Assembly: GCA_036873135.1 (NCBI GenBank)
Contig: JAPTYO010000008.1
Location: 39,254,819-39,318,818 of the forward strand
Direction: 5' to 3'
Source of the DNA: Clarkia xantiana subsp. parviflora
Taxonomy: Eukaryota; Streptophyta; Magnoliopsida; Myrtales; Onagraceae
DNA length: 64,000 bases
In this document: positions 36,734 through 47,111 of the stretch, in pieces
Position numbering within the stretch: the stretch's first letter is position 1
Layout of the letters: the number at the start of each line of letters is the position of its first letter
Program-made: the position numbers and the translations under genes
The notes under the pieces: model-generated
What the model was told of the DNA's origin: nothing
The model's database searches: none
Seen by the model: the letters and a program-made list of their open reading frames with translations, nothing else

Positions 36734-37229
36734 GTTGATAAAGAGCTATTTCATAAGGCTAGCAACAGTGGCAGCAGAGCTCAAAATGAGCAAGAATGAG
36801 TTCGTAAGAGCCTTCTTTAGGAACCTAAGAATGAACACCAAAGAATACTTCGGAGAAGAATGGAGCATCGCTGCTATAACCTCAGTCGAAGAATTCAACC
36901 ATAAGCTGCGCCAGGCCATAGAGATAGAAGAGGAAGAGGAGAGGAGCTACTACAAGCTCGGCGATGGCAGAACGGTTCATTTCACACCTTTAAGGAGTGA
37001 AATCGAAGAACTGTACAGGGCAGTCCTCTACGACCGGATTCCACTACCCCCCGAGACAACAAGAGCCTTCATTGGAAAAGAGCTAGAGGGATGGTGTGAG
37101 TACCATAAAGCTTGGGGGCATAGCACAAACAAATGCTTAGCTCTCAGACTTGAGGTCGAAGAGGAGATACACGCCGGCCGCTTGGTGGAAGAGATTGGAT
37201 CAGAGGAGCTGGAGTTTGACCCCACTTGA
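36711..37229 (+). CDS. Second Gag-like domain (Gag2) of element B
   Basis: Open from just after TAA 36708-36710 in the +1 frame relative to the Gag1-PR frame, which it overlaps. It reads DIQLEKDELIKSYFIRLA, then EFVRAFFRNLR, and repeats Gag1's Cys-His motif with identical spacing (CEYHKAWGHSTNKC, CX2HX4HX4C). Gag1's IVRAFIRNLG and CEYHNTDGHHTDNC are clearly related. Element D has the same second domain fused in frame behind its protease, so this is a family trait. The frame break in B could be a mutation or programmed. No separate ATG is convincing. Confidence 0.75.
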   Translation, partial: DIQLEKDELIKSYFIRLATVAAELKMSKNEFVRAFFRNLRMNTKEYFGEEWSIAAITSVEEFNHKLRQAIEIEEEEERSYYKLGDGRTVHFTPLRSEIEELYRAVLYDRIPLPPETTRAFIGKELEGWCEYHKAWGHSTNKCLALRLEVEEEIHAGRLVEEIGSEELEFDPT

Positions 37230-37384
37230 TACTGGAAGATATCTTAACCTTTTATTTTTATTTTTATGTCTATATAGTAGAAGTACTTGAAGGAGATCGA
37301 CGGACTCCACCTAGAATTTACTTTATGTATAAACTAATGATGAAGTTAAATGAATCAAATGCTTTTCCAGGGTATAACAAGTCT

Positions 37385-38400
37385 CAAAAATGGGAGATCC
37401 AAAGGACAACCTTGACATATGATAAAGCGATCAACAACCTTTACATATGATCAAGGGAAGATCCATAAGGACAACCATTACAACCGAAAAGGGACATAAG
37501 ACCTCTAAGGCAACCCTTACAAACCGAAAATGGGAAGATCCAAAGGACAACCTTGTCATATGATAAAGATATCAACAACCTTTAAATATGATCAAGGGAA
37601 GATCCATAAGGAAAACCATTACAACCGAAAAGGGACACAAGACCTCCAAGGCAACCCTTACAAACCGAAAATGGGAAGATCCAAAGGACAACCTTGTCAT
37701 ATGTTAAAGCGATCAACAACCTTTACATATGATAAAGGGAAGATACATACGGACAACCATTACAACCGAAAAGGGACATAAGACCTCCAAGGCAACCCTT
37801 ACAACCGAAAGTGGGAAGATCCAAAGGACAACCTCGACATATGATAAAGCGATCAACAACCTTTACATATGATCAAGAGAAGATCTATACGGACAACCAT
37901 TACAACCGAAAAGGGACATAAGACCTCCAAGGCAACCCTTACAACCGAAAATGGGAAGATCCAAAGGACAACCTCGACATATGATAAAGCGATCAACAAC
38001 CTTTACATATGATCAAGGGAAGATCTATACGGACAACCATTACAATCGAAAAGGGACATAAGACCTCCAAGGCAACCCTTACAACCGAAAATGGGAAGAT
38101 CCAAAGGACAACCTCGACATATGATAAAACGATCAACAACCTTTACATATGATCAACGGAAGATCGATACGGACAACCATTACAACCTAAAAGGGACATA
38201 AGACCTCCAAGGTAACCCTTACAACCGAAAATGGGAAGATCCAAAGGACAACCTTGACATATGATAAAGCAATCAACAACCTTTACATATGGTCAAGGGA
38301 AGATCTATACGGACAACCATTACAACCGAAAGGGACATAAGACCTACAAGGCCACCCTTACAACCGAAAAAGGGAAGATCCATAAGGACACCCATTCAAT
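37385..38400 (+). repeat. 140-bp tandem repeat array of element B
   Basis: Seven full units with starts near 37396, 37537, 37678, 37818, 37958, 38098 and 38238 (period 140-141), then a partial unit. Each contains GATCCAAAGGACAACCT, CAACAACCTTTACATATG and ACCGAAAAGGGACATAAGACC. The same unit, in the same element orientation, forms the array at 42952-43770 in element C. Confidence 0.93.
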
Positions 38401-38486
38401 GCAAAAGAAGACGTAAACTCCACAAAAAAAAAACTCTCCAATAACACAAAATAAAAGGAACGTAAGTCCTAAATACATAGGTCATC

Positions 38487-41000
38487 CTAGTAGAATATCA
38501 TACCAATACCAAAATGCGTGCTATATGCACGACAATCCATCCAAATACAACATGGCAGGAAGTACAAAAACAAGGAAAAACAATCCACAAAATCTATCTG
38601 AAATCCGAAATCATCTCCAAAACAAATAGGAGGAAAACACAAAACAGAGATAAATTCCACAAGCTCAACCGTCCTTTGCAAGGGGGGGATCCTCCTCTTT
38701 AATAGGAACTCGTGAAGGGACGGTGACCTTGGCAACTCGACCAACCTTCGTCTTAGAGGAACTGTCGTCCACAACTCGACCAGCTGTAACCTTCGTACGC
38801 TCCATTCGCCGAGCAAGACGGGCAATGACATCCACAGCAAATTGGGCATACTCACCGAGCTGGTCGAAGGGGAAGGAAGGAAAGAGAACATGGATCTTCT
38901 CAACCATGTTCACACCAAAAGTGTTCATAACACGTTGACAGTGCCTCTCGGCATGGGTGGCAAACTCCTTAGAGGCTATGAAGTCCTGAACAACATCAAC
39001 CTTGCCTTTCTCAATACCAAGAGCCTCACCCTCTTTGAGACCAGATAGCCTACCTCCTCACGTGCATCCCAGAGTGCCTCCCTCATCTCCAACTCCGCAA
39101 GCAAAACCTCATCGGCTCGGTCAGCACGAGCGTTGGCGAGCTCCTGTTGGAGAAGAGTCAAATGACTAGCAAGAGTAAACTCCGACACCCAAAGCTCCTC
39201 ATTCTCCTCACGGAATCATTCCTTGGTAACCTTCAGGGTAGACTCAAGAACCTCATGTGTAGACTCAAGCGACGAAACCATCTCCCGAAGCATGTCGCAC
39301 TCCCGACCAATGTTAACCAGGTGGGAACCGAGGTTAACAACAGAAGATATGCCCTGAAAAACAAAAAGGATTAGTACGAGAAGAAAATAAAGGAGGGAAC
39401 GCGCACTATAAGTACTCACGGGGGCAAACTGGGACAACGCAGCTTTCACGCAATGGTGGATCCCCTCAAGATCTGCAGGAGGAAGTGATCGATCAGCAGG
39501 AGGAATGATGGAATTCATCATAGGAATTGCCACCTCCGGGATAGAAAGAGAAGCAGATACGTCATAAGGCTGTCGATCAGCAGTCTGAAAAGGTAACCAG
39601 GAATCTCCCCTAACATCGCCCCCGACGGGACGGATAAGGTCCTCAGGAAAGATCAGGGGCAGCTTCACTCTACTTAAAAAGAAGATATAAGGAGCAATAA
39701 AGGTGAGATAAATGTACACATATAGAAGAACAATATTAGTACGTGCCTGGGACAGGAATCCTGTCGTCAGACGAACCCCTAGGGGGAGAGACGGGGCGAG
39801 GAGAGGAGGTCCCGTCAGTATAACCAGAGGCCTCTTCATACCTTGGAAGAACAGGAGAATCACCAATGATATCCTCAACAGGAACCTCTCCCTCTTTATG
39901 GCAAGAGGAGGACCGGGAGGGAGGAAGCCGCGAATCCACCTTCTGGGCTTTAGGAGCAGGGGCTCCACCTCCAGAGCAGATCTCTTAGATCTAATCTTGG
40001 CCAAGATCTCCACGGCAAAGATATAAGGAGACCTCCCTGAAATTCAACAAAACACGGGTAAGTACAAAATAGGAAAAGTAAAAAGAAAAATAAAAGAGAA
40101 CATCACCAACACCGTACCCGAGGAAGGCTTCACCGCCCCAGACGACAGCGATATAGTAGCAGGAAGATCAGTCGCAGGAAAAGGAACAGGAGAGACAATC
40201 GAGACCTCCCTCTCCGAGCGGACCTCCTCCCCAGCATCATCTTCCTCCTGAAACAGGGAAGGCCGATATAGAAACCAACCTACAAGACAAAGCAAAAGTT
40301 ACAACATCAAGAATTCAAAGTTGCATACCAGCCGGGGAGCGGGAGATGTCGTTTTAATTCCACTGGCGCATAACTCCTCCTTCGAGAAATGACACATGGA
40401 ATCAAAGGACCCCGTCGTATTCCCAATGTATATCAGCTTCAAAGCCTGCCTCTCGGTAATAGAAATCTCAGAAAACTCATGACGCTCGTCCTTCAGAAGG
40501 GGAGAATCCTGAGACCAAGGAACATCATGATCCTCAACAAAGAAGTAATACTTCTCCCAGTGGCCGCTACCACTCTCAAAGGCAAGGAAAAACCGACGCT
40601 TTTTGTCCCACTTAACCTTGCCCAAACCCGAAAATCCCTTTTGATTCAATAGAGAATACCAAATAACAAGGGAATGGAACCTCGACTCACCACCATTCTG
40701 GATGCGATAAAAGCATCGAAAGAGACGGAGAGAGTAAGCCCATGATTGACGATGGCACAACACCCGAAACCCAACCCAGACAACGAATGGCGGAGGGCGC
40801 AAGACTAAGGGGAGAAATGCGATAATACTTGCAGAGCTCTAGAAGCTCGGCACAGAAAGGGAAGCGCAACCTCGCCTTAATCTGATGAATATACCCAACG
40901 GACATCCCATCCGGAGGGGGGGTAACGGGGCTGATACGCAACGGTACGGCATGGCAAAAGGATAAAACCCGCTCCCCGAGGGTACGTCCCAAAGTTCACA
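38487..41000 (-). pseudogene. Antisense multi-exon gene of element B, Transposase_28-like
   Basis: It runs opposite to the element. Domain order: RFPFCAELLELCKYYRISPL (about 40890), a frame slip near 40800, then VWVGFRVLCHRQSWAYSLRL, KVKWDKKRRFFLAFESGSGH and WEKYYFFVEDHDVPW. Then comes an acidic/Pro linker (FQEEDDAGEEVRSEREV), PSRSSSCHKEGEVPVEDIIG, a conserved IIPPADRSLPPAD...ALSQFAP exon, a coiled coil (MLREMVSSLESTHEVLESTL) and a C-terminal FPFDQLGEYAQFAVDVIARL. Introns with GT...AG ends separate these; the clearest has donor GTGAGT after ALSQFAP (about 39420) and acceptor TTTTTCAG (about 39359). The 'putative gypsy type transposon' resemblance is from the YYRISPL...W.GFRVL...LFR pattern. 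Function is unknown. Stops and slips suggest this copy is dead. Confidence 0.7.
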
Positions 41001-42294
41001 AAAATCAAATGCCTACTACGGGGGCAAAAGACACATGCATGGACGATACTACTTGACGAAGGAAGGTACGACGATGGACAAAGCATGAAAAACACCTCTA
41101 GAAGGGAACAAACACCATCACCTCGACATCGCTTAAGAAAATGAAAGGAAGGAACTACACCCCCAACATAAGAGCATATATCATCTACTCAAGTAAAGAG
41201 GGGACCTAGGCATGGTACCAAGGCACCCAAACACCAAACACCTACCAAGTTCCTAAGGGGCAAAATCTATATAACACTCATCTCAAAATTCCCAAGCTCA
41301 ACAATGAAAGCAATCATCCACTTCAAATCAAGAGCAAATATCGGAGCAACTCAAATATCCATGGTAAGGCATTAACTTTTATAGTGATCAATGGAGGGTA
41401 CATAAATAAGGGGGCAAAAAGGGCAATCCTGAAAAAACCAAGCCAAAATCAACCAAACCGTGTCGACTCACCCGGTCAAGAGAACACCACCGGAGAGGAA
41501 TCTCGTTCGGCCACCGGAAGCCACGCCCGAGGCCAACCTCGCCGCAACACCGCCTCCGGTGTCCTCAGCTCCGCCCGTCGTGCCTTCCCCTGAGCCGCCC
41601 GACGCCCCACCCCCGAGCCGCCCGTCGCCCGACGGCCCACCCCCGACTCCCGTCGCCCGTTGCCGGCGAACCACCACCACCCCCTGGTGCCCAACCCACA
41701 AATTCAAATGCAAATCCCACCCCAAATCAAACTTAGCTAAGCTCCATGTGAAGTGTGGTGACTTAATTGGAAGTTTGGGAGGAGAAGTTGAAGATGGAGG
41801 AGAAGGTGAAAACCTAGGTTGAGAAGAGAAGATGCTCTTGAAAATAAAGGAAAAAGGAGAGTGCATGGGAAAAATGAAGTCAAATCCAAATATATGCCTT
41901 TTAAGGTGCATATTATGGATTTTTTTTAAAAACTCCACCAAAGGAGACACGAACAAAGGGACACAGTCCGAAGGATAAGTAAAACGAGACCAAAACTCGT
42001 AATTCTTACCCTCATAAGAACACTATTACGTGAACTTGCTTAAATTAAATTACAAGCATTTTTTCGTCTATATATTCTTATCCATTAAAACAGGGGGCAT
42101 AGAAATAGAATCACATCTCGAGCGCGCAATAAAATTGGGGATCACCAAAACCTTCTCAAAGAAAAGGAAGGGCAAAATCACGACGCATCCCAGGAACTCG
42201 ACAGAGGTCGGGAACGTCACTAAGGTACGTCACCCTACCCGCTTGGGTGATATTCCGCTAAAAATAGAGTCAAGAAAAGGCAAAGCCATTCCTT
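41001..42294 (-). promoter_or_regulatory. Putative antisense promoter and 5' leader region of element B
   Basis: On the minus strand, a TATA-like CATATATTTGG lies near 41886. It is followed by pyrimidine-rich sequence and a very GC-rich block (about 41480-41700) ending near a GT donor. The block is too skewed to accept the overlapping open frames as protein. Element D has a similar order: TATATATTAAAAAGG near 62266, then a GC-rich block at 62005-62120. I infer an antisense promoter with a 5' exon. Confidence 0.4.
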
Positions 42295-42308
42295 GACTCG
42301 GGGGCAAA

Positions 42309-42946
42309 TGGTGGATATACGCCCAAGCCTTCACAAATTGGGTCCAATAGGTGGGCCCAAAAAGTATTCCGAGTGGTAAAACCCACTCGGAAGGACCCCG
42401 GGTGAAAAAACCACCCGGGACCCGAGCAAGGCACTAGGGGTACCCCTTCGGGTACCCCCCTTCCCCTCCTTCCGGACAAGTCCATCTCGTCCGGACCCCC
42501 ACCCCGGACGATATTTCGCCCGGGGCTTACCCTTGAAGGGCTACACACCAACACTTGACTATATTGAACTTACCTACGGTCAAACCAAGGTCAAAGGAAA
42601 CTTATTTACGGTCATGCCCGACCTATAATTACGAACCCGTCACAGTCGGACCAGAGAACCACTGGAACCGGGGCGGTCCGATAAATACCCTATAAATAGA
42701 GAACTCATCCCCTCATTTGAAGGTATCACTCTCTCTCTAAGCTCACCCTCTCTCTAGGAGCTCTCACTAACTTAAGCTTCAGAGTGGGCTTACTGGGAAT
42801 CCCCTGGTGACCCTTTTGCAGGGAAGCAAAGAGAAGATCGAGAAGGAGAAGCCCACCAAGGAGAGAGATCAGGAAGAAAAAGCCCCCTACTAAGGAGAAG
42901 CCCACTAACGGAAGAGAAGCCCACGACGAACAATCTTGGGCAAACA
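42309..42946 (+). repeat. 3' LTR of element B
   Basis: Same ends as 33306-33919, with a TATA box at 42691-42700. It differs by scattered substitutions and about 30 extra bases around 42470-42500. The polypurine tract GACTCGGGGGCAAA directly precedes it. Confidence 0.92.
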
Positions 42947-42951
42947 CTTCT

Positions 42952-43770
42952 CATATCATGTTGGAAGGGTGGCCATGTGGGTCTTATGTCCCTTTTCTGT
43001 TGGAATGGTGGCCCTGTGGGTCTTATGTCCCTTTTCTGTTGGAAGGGTGGCCCTATGGGTCTTATGTCCCTTTTCGGTTGAAAGGGTGACCCTATGAGTC
43101 TTATGTCCCTTTTTGGTTGTAAGGGGTGTCCATATATATCTTCCTCTTTCCATATGTAAGGGTTGTCGATCGCCTTATCATATTTTAGAGTTGTCTTTTT
43201 CCCCTTTTCGGTTGGAAGGGTGGCCCTATGGGTCTTATGCCCCTTATTGGTTGTAAGGGTTGTCCTTATAGATCTTCCTCTTTCCATATGTAAGGGTTGT
43301 CGACTGCCTTATCATATTTCAGAGTTGTCTTTTTGGATCTACCCATTTTCGGTTGGAAGGGTGGCCCTATGGGTCTTATGTCCCTTTTCAGTTGTAAGGG
43401 TTGTCCTTATAGATCGTCCTCTTTCCATATGTAAGGGTTGTCGATCGCCTTATCATATTTCAAAGTTGCCTTTTTGGATCTTCCCCTTTTCGGTTGGAAT
43501 AGTGGCCCTATGGGTCTTATGTCCATTTTCGGTTGTAAGGGTTGTCCTTATAGATCTTCCTATTTCCATACGTAAGGTTGTCGATCGCCTTATCATATTT
43601 CAGAGTTGTCTTTTTGGATCCTCCCCTTTTCGGCTGGAAGGGTGGCCATATGGGTCTTATGTCCCTTCTCGGTTTTAAGGGTTGTCCTTATAGATCTTCC
43701 TCTTTCCATATGTAAGGGTTGTCGATCGCCTTATCATATTTCAGAGTTGTCTTTTTAGATCTTCCTCTTT
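42952..43770 (-). repeat. 140-bp tandem repeat array of element C
   Basis: Units about 134-141 bp apart (TCCTCTTTCCATATG-type words near 43141, 43275, 43416, 43557 and 43697). Read on minus they match B's unit (GACAACCCTTACAACCGAAA, GGGACATAAGACC). Element B is inserted at this array's edge. Confidence 0.9.
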
Positions 43771-43789
43771 TCGGCAGGAAGGGTGTTCG

Positions 43790-44400
43790 TCCACTAGTCG
43801 ATGCCTCGACATAGTGTTGTTGGCAAGACGCTACTTGCGTTGTGTTGACACGTTTTGTGACCGCATATCTGATGCCTCGGGATAGCGTTGTGAACAAGAC
43901 GCTACTTGTTAATTTGACGCGTTTTAACCACTTACCCGATGCCTCGTGGTAGTGTTAAGGCAAGACCTTACTTGCGTGATTTGGTACGTTTTATTCCGCT
44001 TACTCAATGCCTTGAGATAGCGTTGGGGCAAGACACAACTCGCGATATGCACTTTACCGCCCACTTGATGACTCAAGGTGGCGTTTGAGGCAAGACGTTA
44101 CTTGCTTAATTTGGTAAGTTTTATTCCGCTTACCCAATGCCTTGAGGTAGCGTTGTGGCAAGATGCGACTCGCAATCCTAATTACTAAAGTTAGCGCGTT
44201 TTCCGTCGCTTGGAGTTTTATGATGTGAAGTTATGGCAACATGTTACTTGCTTGGTTTGGTACGTTTTATTCCACTTACTCGATGCCTCGAGATAGTGTT
44301 TTGGCAAGGTGCTACTTGCAAATGTATTTTTCCGCCGCTTGGAGTCCAAAATTTGGCATTATGGCAAGACGTTACTTGCTTGGTTTGGATGCGTTGTAGA
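43790..44400 (-). repeat. Second tandem repeat of element C, ~70-90 bp units
   Basis: Diverged units containing GATGCCTCG-GATAG-GTT and GGCAAGACGCTACTTGC. Element D has the same motif inverted (CAAGTAGCGTCTTG) at 57650-58000, so the repeat is shared by the family. Confidence 0.75.
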
Positions 44401-46192
44401 TGACGACTCCTCTTTTGTGAGGGACGGTGTCTTTCTTCTTTCCCTTGTGTCCTGAAAACATTTGACTCATTTAGTGCTATTTTCATTTCTTACAAAAAGG
44501 AAAGTTTAAGTGGAGTACGTAGATCTCCTTTTTTTAATAAAAAAATATGTAATGGAAGTGGATATTCCCTTCGGGTGTAGAACTTCTTCAAATGCTCTCC
44601 ACTGAAAGTGTTATTTGATATCTGCCTTTCCGCATCCTCCAGTCGGTATAAGATGTGGATGTCGCCTTATGAGGGCGGTCAATGTTGCCTCCCACACATG
44701 AGCTAGTCCTTGTAGTGGGTTTACGTTGTATCCTTCCTTTATGGTTTCCATTGGAAGGAGTGATTCCACGTATTCGCGTGGCCTTCTATTTCCGGGTGGA
44801 CTATCAAGCACTAGCTCTCATGGTGCCCCCATAGTTGCTTGGTAGTTGCACCGTTTGTTCTTGTTTAGCCTGTTAAGGCTTATCCTCCCGTTTCTCGGTT
44901 GGGTGTCGAGCTCTTGGTCGTTTGGTGCCCCTCAAGTTGCTCGGTCTCCTTACTCTTTTGTGCTCTTTGAGCATGCCTTTCTTGTATGAACCTTCCAGAA
45001 TTGGCGAGGTGGGTGGGGGTGGAGGGAGGATTCAATTTTCATTTTCGTTACTGTTTCTTCCCTTTACTCTTTGTAGGTGTTGGTTTGGCGTGGTGCCCCC
45101 AACCCTGTGTTAGCACCCTTGGGTGTAGAATGTTTGTTTTTCCAATCCAATATCCTTTTAACGTTGGAGTTATTGATGATCCTTGCGATGAGCATAGGTT
45201 TGGTGCTACTCCCTCATTTAGTGCTACCTCTTCATGGATGTAGAAGCGGCTTTTGTCTCAAAAATGAGTATTGTGCTGGAAAGGGAGAGAGGGAGGTGTT
45301 TGCCTTGCAAGCTAGGTTGGAGTGGTATTCTCTGTTTTCACAGCGTGTTGTCCCGTCCTTTGGACGGGCGGGCGTCTGGTGGGTGTAACTTCTGTACATA
45401 GATATATTGCAGGATGGGATTCTATATGATGGAATTCCATATGGTTTCCATGGAAAGGCATACCGTATTAGAACCCCTTGAATGGAATTTTCTTAAGTTA
45501 GGCGAGATACGCCCTGCTGGTTGTGGTGGCCCTCCTTTTAAGGTTATCCTTTTGTTCATAGTGGGGGGAAGTGTATGCATGCACTCTCTCTGCTATCATT
45601 GGTGATGTTTTCCCCCTAGTGTATGTGGTTGCTCTTAATAATGCCACATTCTTCTGGGGATGGAGTTATTGCTCATCTCTCCCTCTTTAGTGTTGCCATA
45701 TCCTTCATAGAGTGGTTGTTGTTCAGTGGTCACTTCCAGTTGCCTCTTATGGATGTGCTCTAGAAGAGCTACTCTAGGTGCATTCATGAAGTGATGTGAG
45801 GATGGTGCTCATCCTTGCGGAGAGGTTGTTGTTCTGCTCCCTCCTCATCATGCCCCCTTATTGGTATACTCTGGGTAGCCACTTCTTTGGCCTTCTGGCC
45901 TTTTCTTGGGTATTCGATTGTTGCCCCCACCAGGGGCTTGTCCTTTATTAGGGTAGGGGAGGTAGTTGTTGATTGACTACCGGCCGTGATGTCTTCGAGC
46001 TTGATGGAGTGTTATCCATGGAGTGTTGTTCTCCATTGGACGACGGCTGCTTAGCATCCTTTGTTTGTTGCCCCCGGATGCTAGGCTCCTGGAGACCCAC
46101 TGTAGGTACCTTACTATGCCGCCCCCTTGTTCTCTTTGACCCCCTTATTTATTGCCATCGAGAACAAGTAGTAGGCTACGTGCTTTTTGCTC
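44401..46192. other. Element C 5' internal region without recognisable gag
   Basis: Next to the PBS a short frame begins MAINKGVKENKGAA and stops at once; it sits where B's gag starts. The remaining ~1.7 kb has G/T-rich sequence and short open frames on both strands, none matching Gag, protease or anything else I know. Gag has been lost or replaced. Confidence 0.55.
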
Positions 46193-47106
46193 GAATCCGC
46201 AGACGGAGCCAGTGTTTGCACACGAGTTTCCTTCGTGGGCTTCTCCTTCTGTTCTCTCCTTCTTCCTGGACTCCTCCTTCTAGTATTCCCGCTCTGTGGG
46301 CTTCTTTTTCTTGTATGCCCGCTTCGTGGGCTTCTTCTTCTCGTGTACCTGTAGATGGGCCCAGGGAGGGGGTTCCAGGTAAGCCCATTGTTTGCACATG
46401 ATGTCCTGAGTGCCTTCTTGCCTCGGACCTTCGCTCTTCCTTCTTCATGAGATACCTGCAAAGAGGCAATACCGAGACCACAGGAGGGGTGGTGCTCGAT
46501 GTGCCCTCTCCGATGCTTAAATGAGTATAGGCATTTTAGAGAGATAAAGTAGAGAGAAGACAGAGCTTGAGTGAGAGATAACAAGATTGTTTTCAAATGA
46601 GGAGAGGAGACCTCTATTTCTAGAGTTCCTATCGTACCACCCCGGTTCCATTGGTTTCCTAGTCCGGTTGTGGCAGGTTTGTAATATAAGTTGGCCTTGA
46701 CCGTACATATGGTGCACTTGACCTCGGTTCGACCGTAGATGAGCATAATGTGTTTAAGTGTGTGGGATAGCCTCCAAGGGCGAGCCCCGGGCGAAATATC
46801 GCCTGGGGGTGGGGGTCCGGACGATGGGGGACTCTTCCGGACGGAGGGGGGTACCCAGGGGGGGGGGTACCCGGAGGGGTACCCCCATGGTCTTGCTCGG
46901 GTTACCCGAGCAAGGAGATCTCTTGCTTGGGTTGCCCCCCGGGTGGTGTTTCACTCGGGGCCTTCCCGAGTGGATTTCGCCACTCGGTGTCTTTTCTGGG
47001 CTTACGTGGTGAGCCTCGGGTGTCCGTGTTCTAAGTTTTGAATTATATTCGGTAATGGCCTAATTGTCGGGGTCCAATTTATAATAGCTTGGGCGTATAT
47101 CCAACA
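46193..47106 (-). repeat. 5' LTR (46213-47106) and PBS of element C
   Basis: On minus, TGTTGGATATACGCCC... to ...GTGCAAACA, then the PBS CTGGCTCCGTCTGCGGATTC (46212-46193). Where the other LTR has TATAAATA, this copy reads TAGAAATA (about 46612-46624), so its promoter is probably damaged. U3 again holds self-complementary GC words, such as CTCGGGTTACCCGAG near 46900. Confidence 0.85.
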
Positions 47107-47111
47107 CATAT

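Larger units (their letters stand above)
33306..42946 (+). mobile_element. Tat-like RT-less LTR element B (Gag-PR-Gag2 plus antisense gene)
   Basis: A complete element of 9641 bp flanked by CTTCT (33301-33305 and 42947-42951). LTRs are 33306-33919 and 42309-42946. PBS TTGGCGCCATCTGCGGATTC is at 33920-33939 and PPT GACTCGGGGGCAAA at 42295-42308. Sense coding: Gag1-PR (33973-36733) and Gag2 (36711-37229). Then come 140-bp tandem repeats (37385-38400) and a minus-strand spliced gene (38487-41000). No RT, RNase H or integrase motif was found anywhere inside. Confidence 0.92.
29671..47106 (-). mobile_element. Tat-like non-autonomous LTR element C, containing element B
   Basis: It is flanked by CATAT (29666-29670 and 47107-47111) and interrupts the copia F coding sequence. 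The LTRs are 46213-47106 (5', minus) and 29671-30526 (3', slightly truncated). The PBS is next to 46212. Internally (minus) there is no recognisable gag, then ~70-80-bp and 140-bp tandem repeats, then element B, then further repeats and an antisense (plus-strand) Transposase_28-like remnant. Excluding B, C is about 7.8 kb. Confidence 0.85.

Noticed and set aside
37385..38400. CRISPR-like array
   Set aside because: Units are contiguous 140-bp tandem copies with no unique spacers, and the setting is a plant retroelement.
41468..41956. Pro/Gly-rich frames on both strands in element B
   Set aside because: Very GC-rich block is open in several frames at once; no homologous protein in D at the same place.
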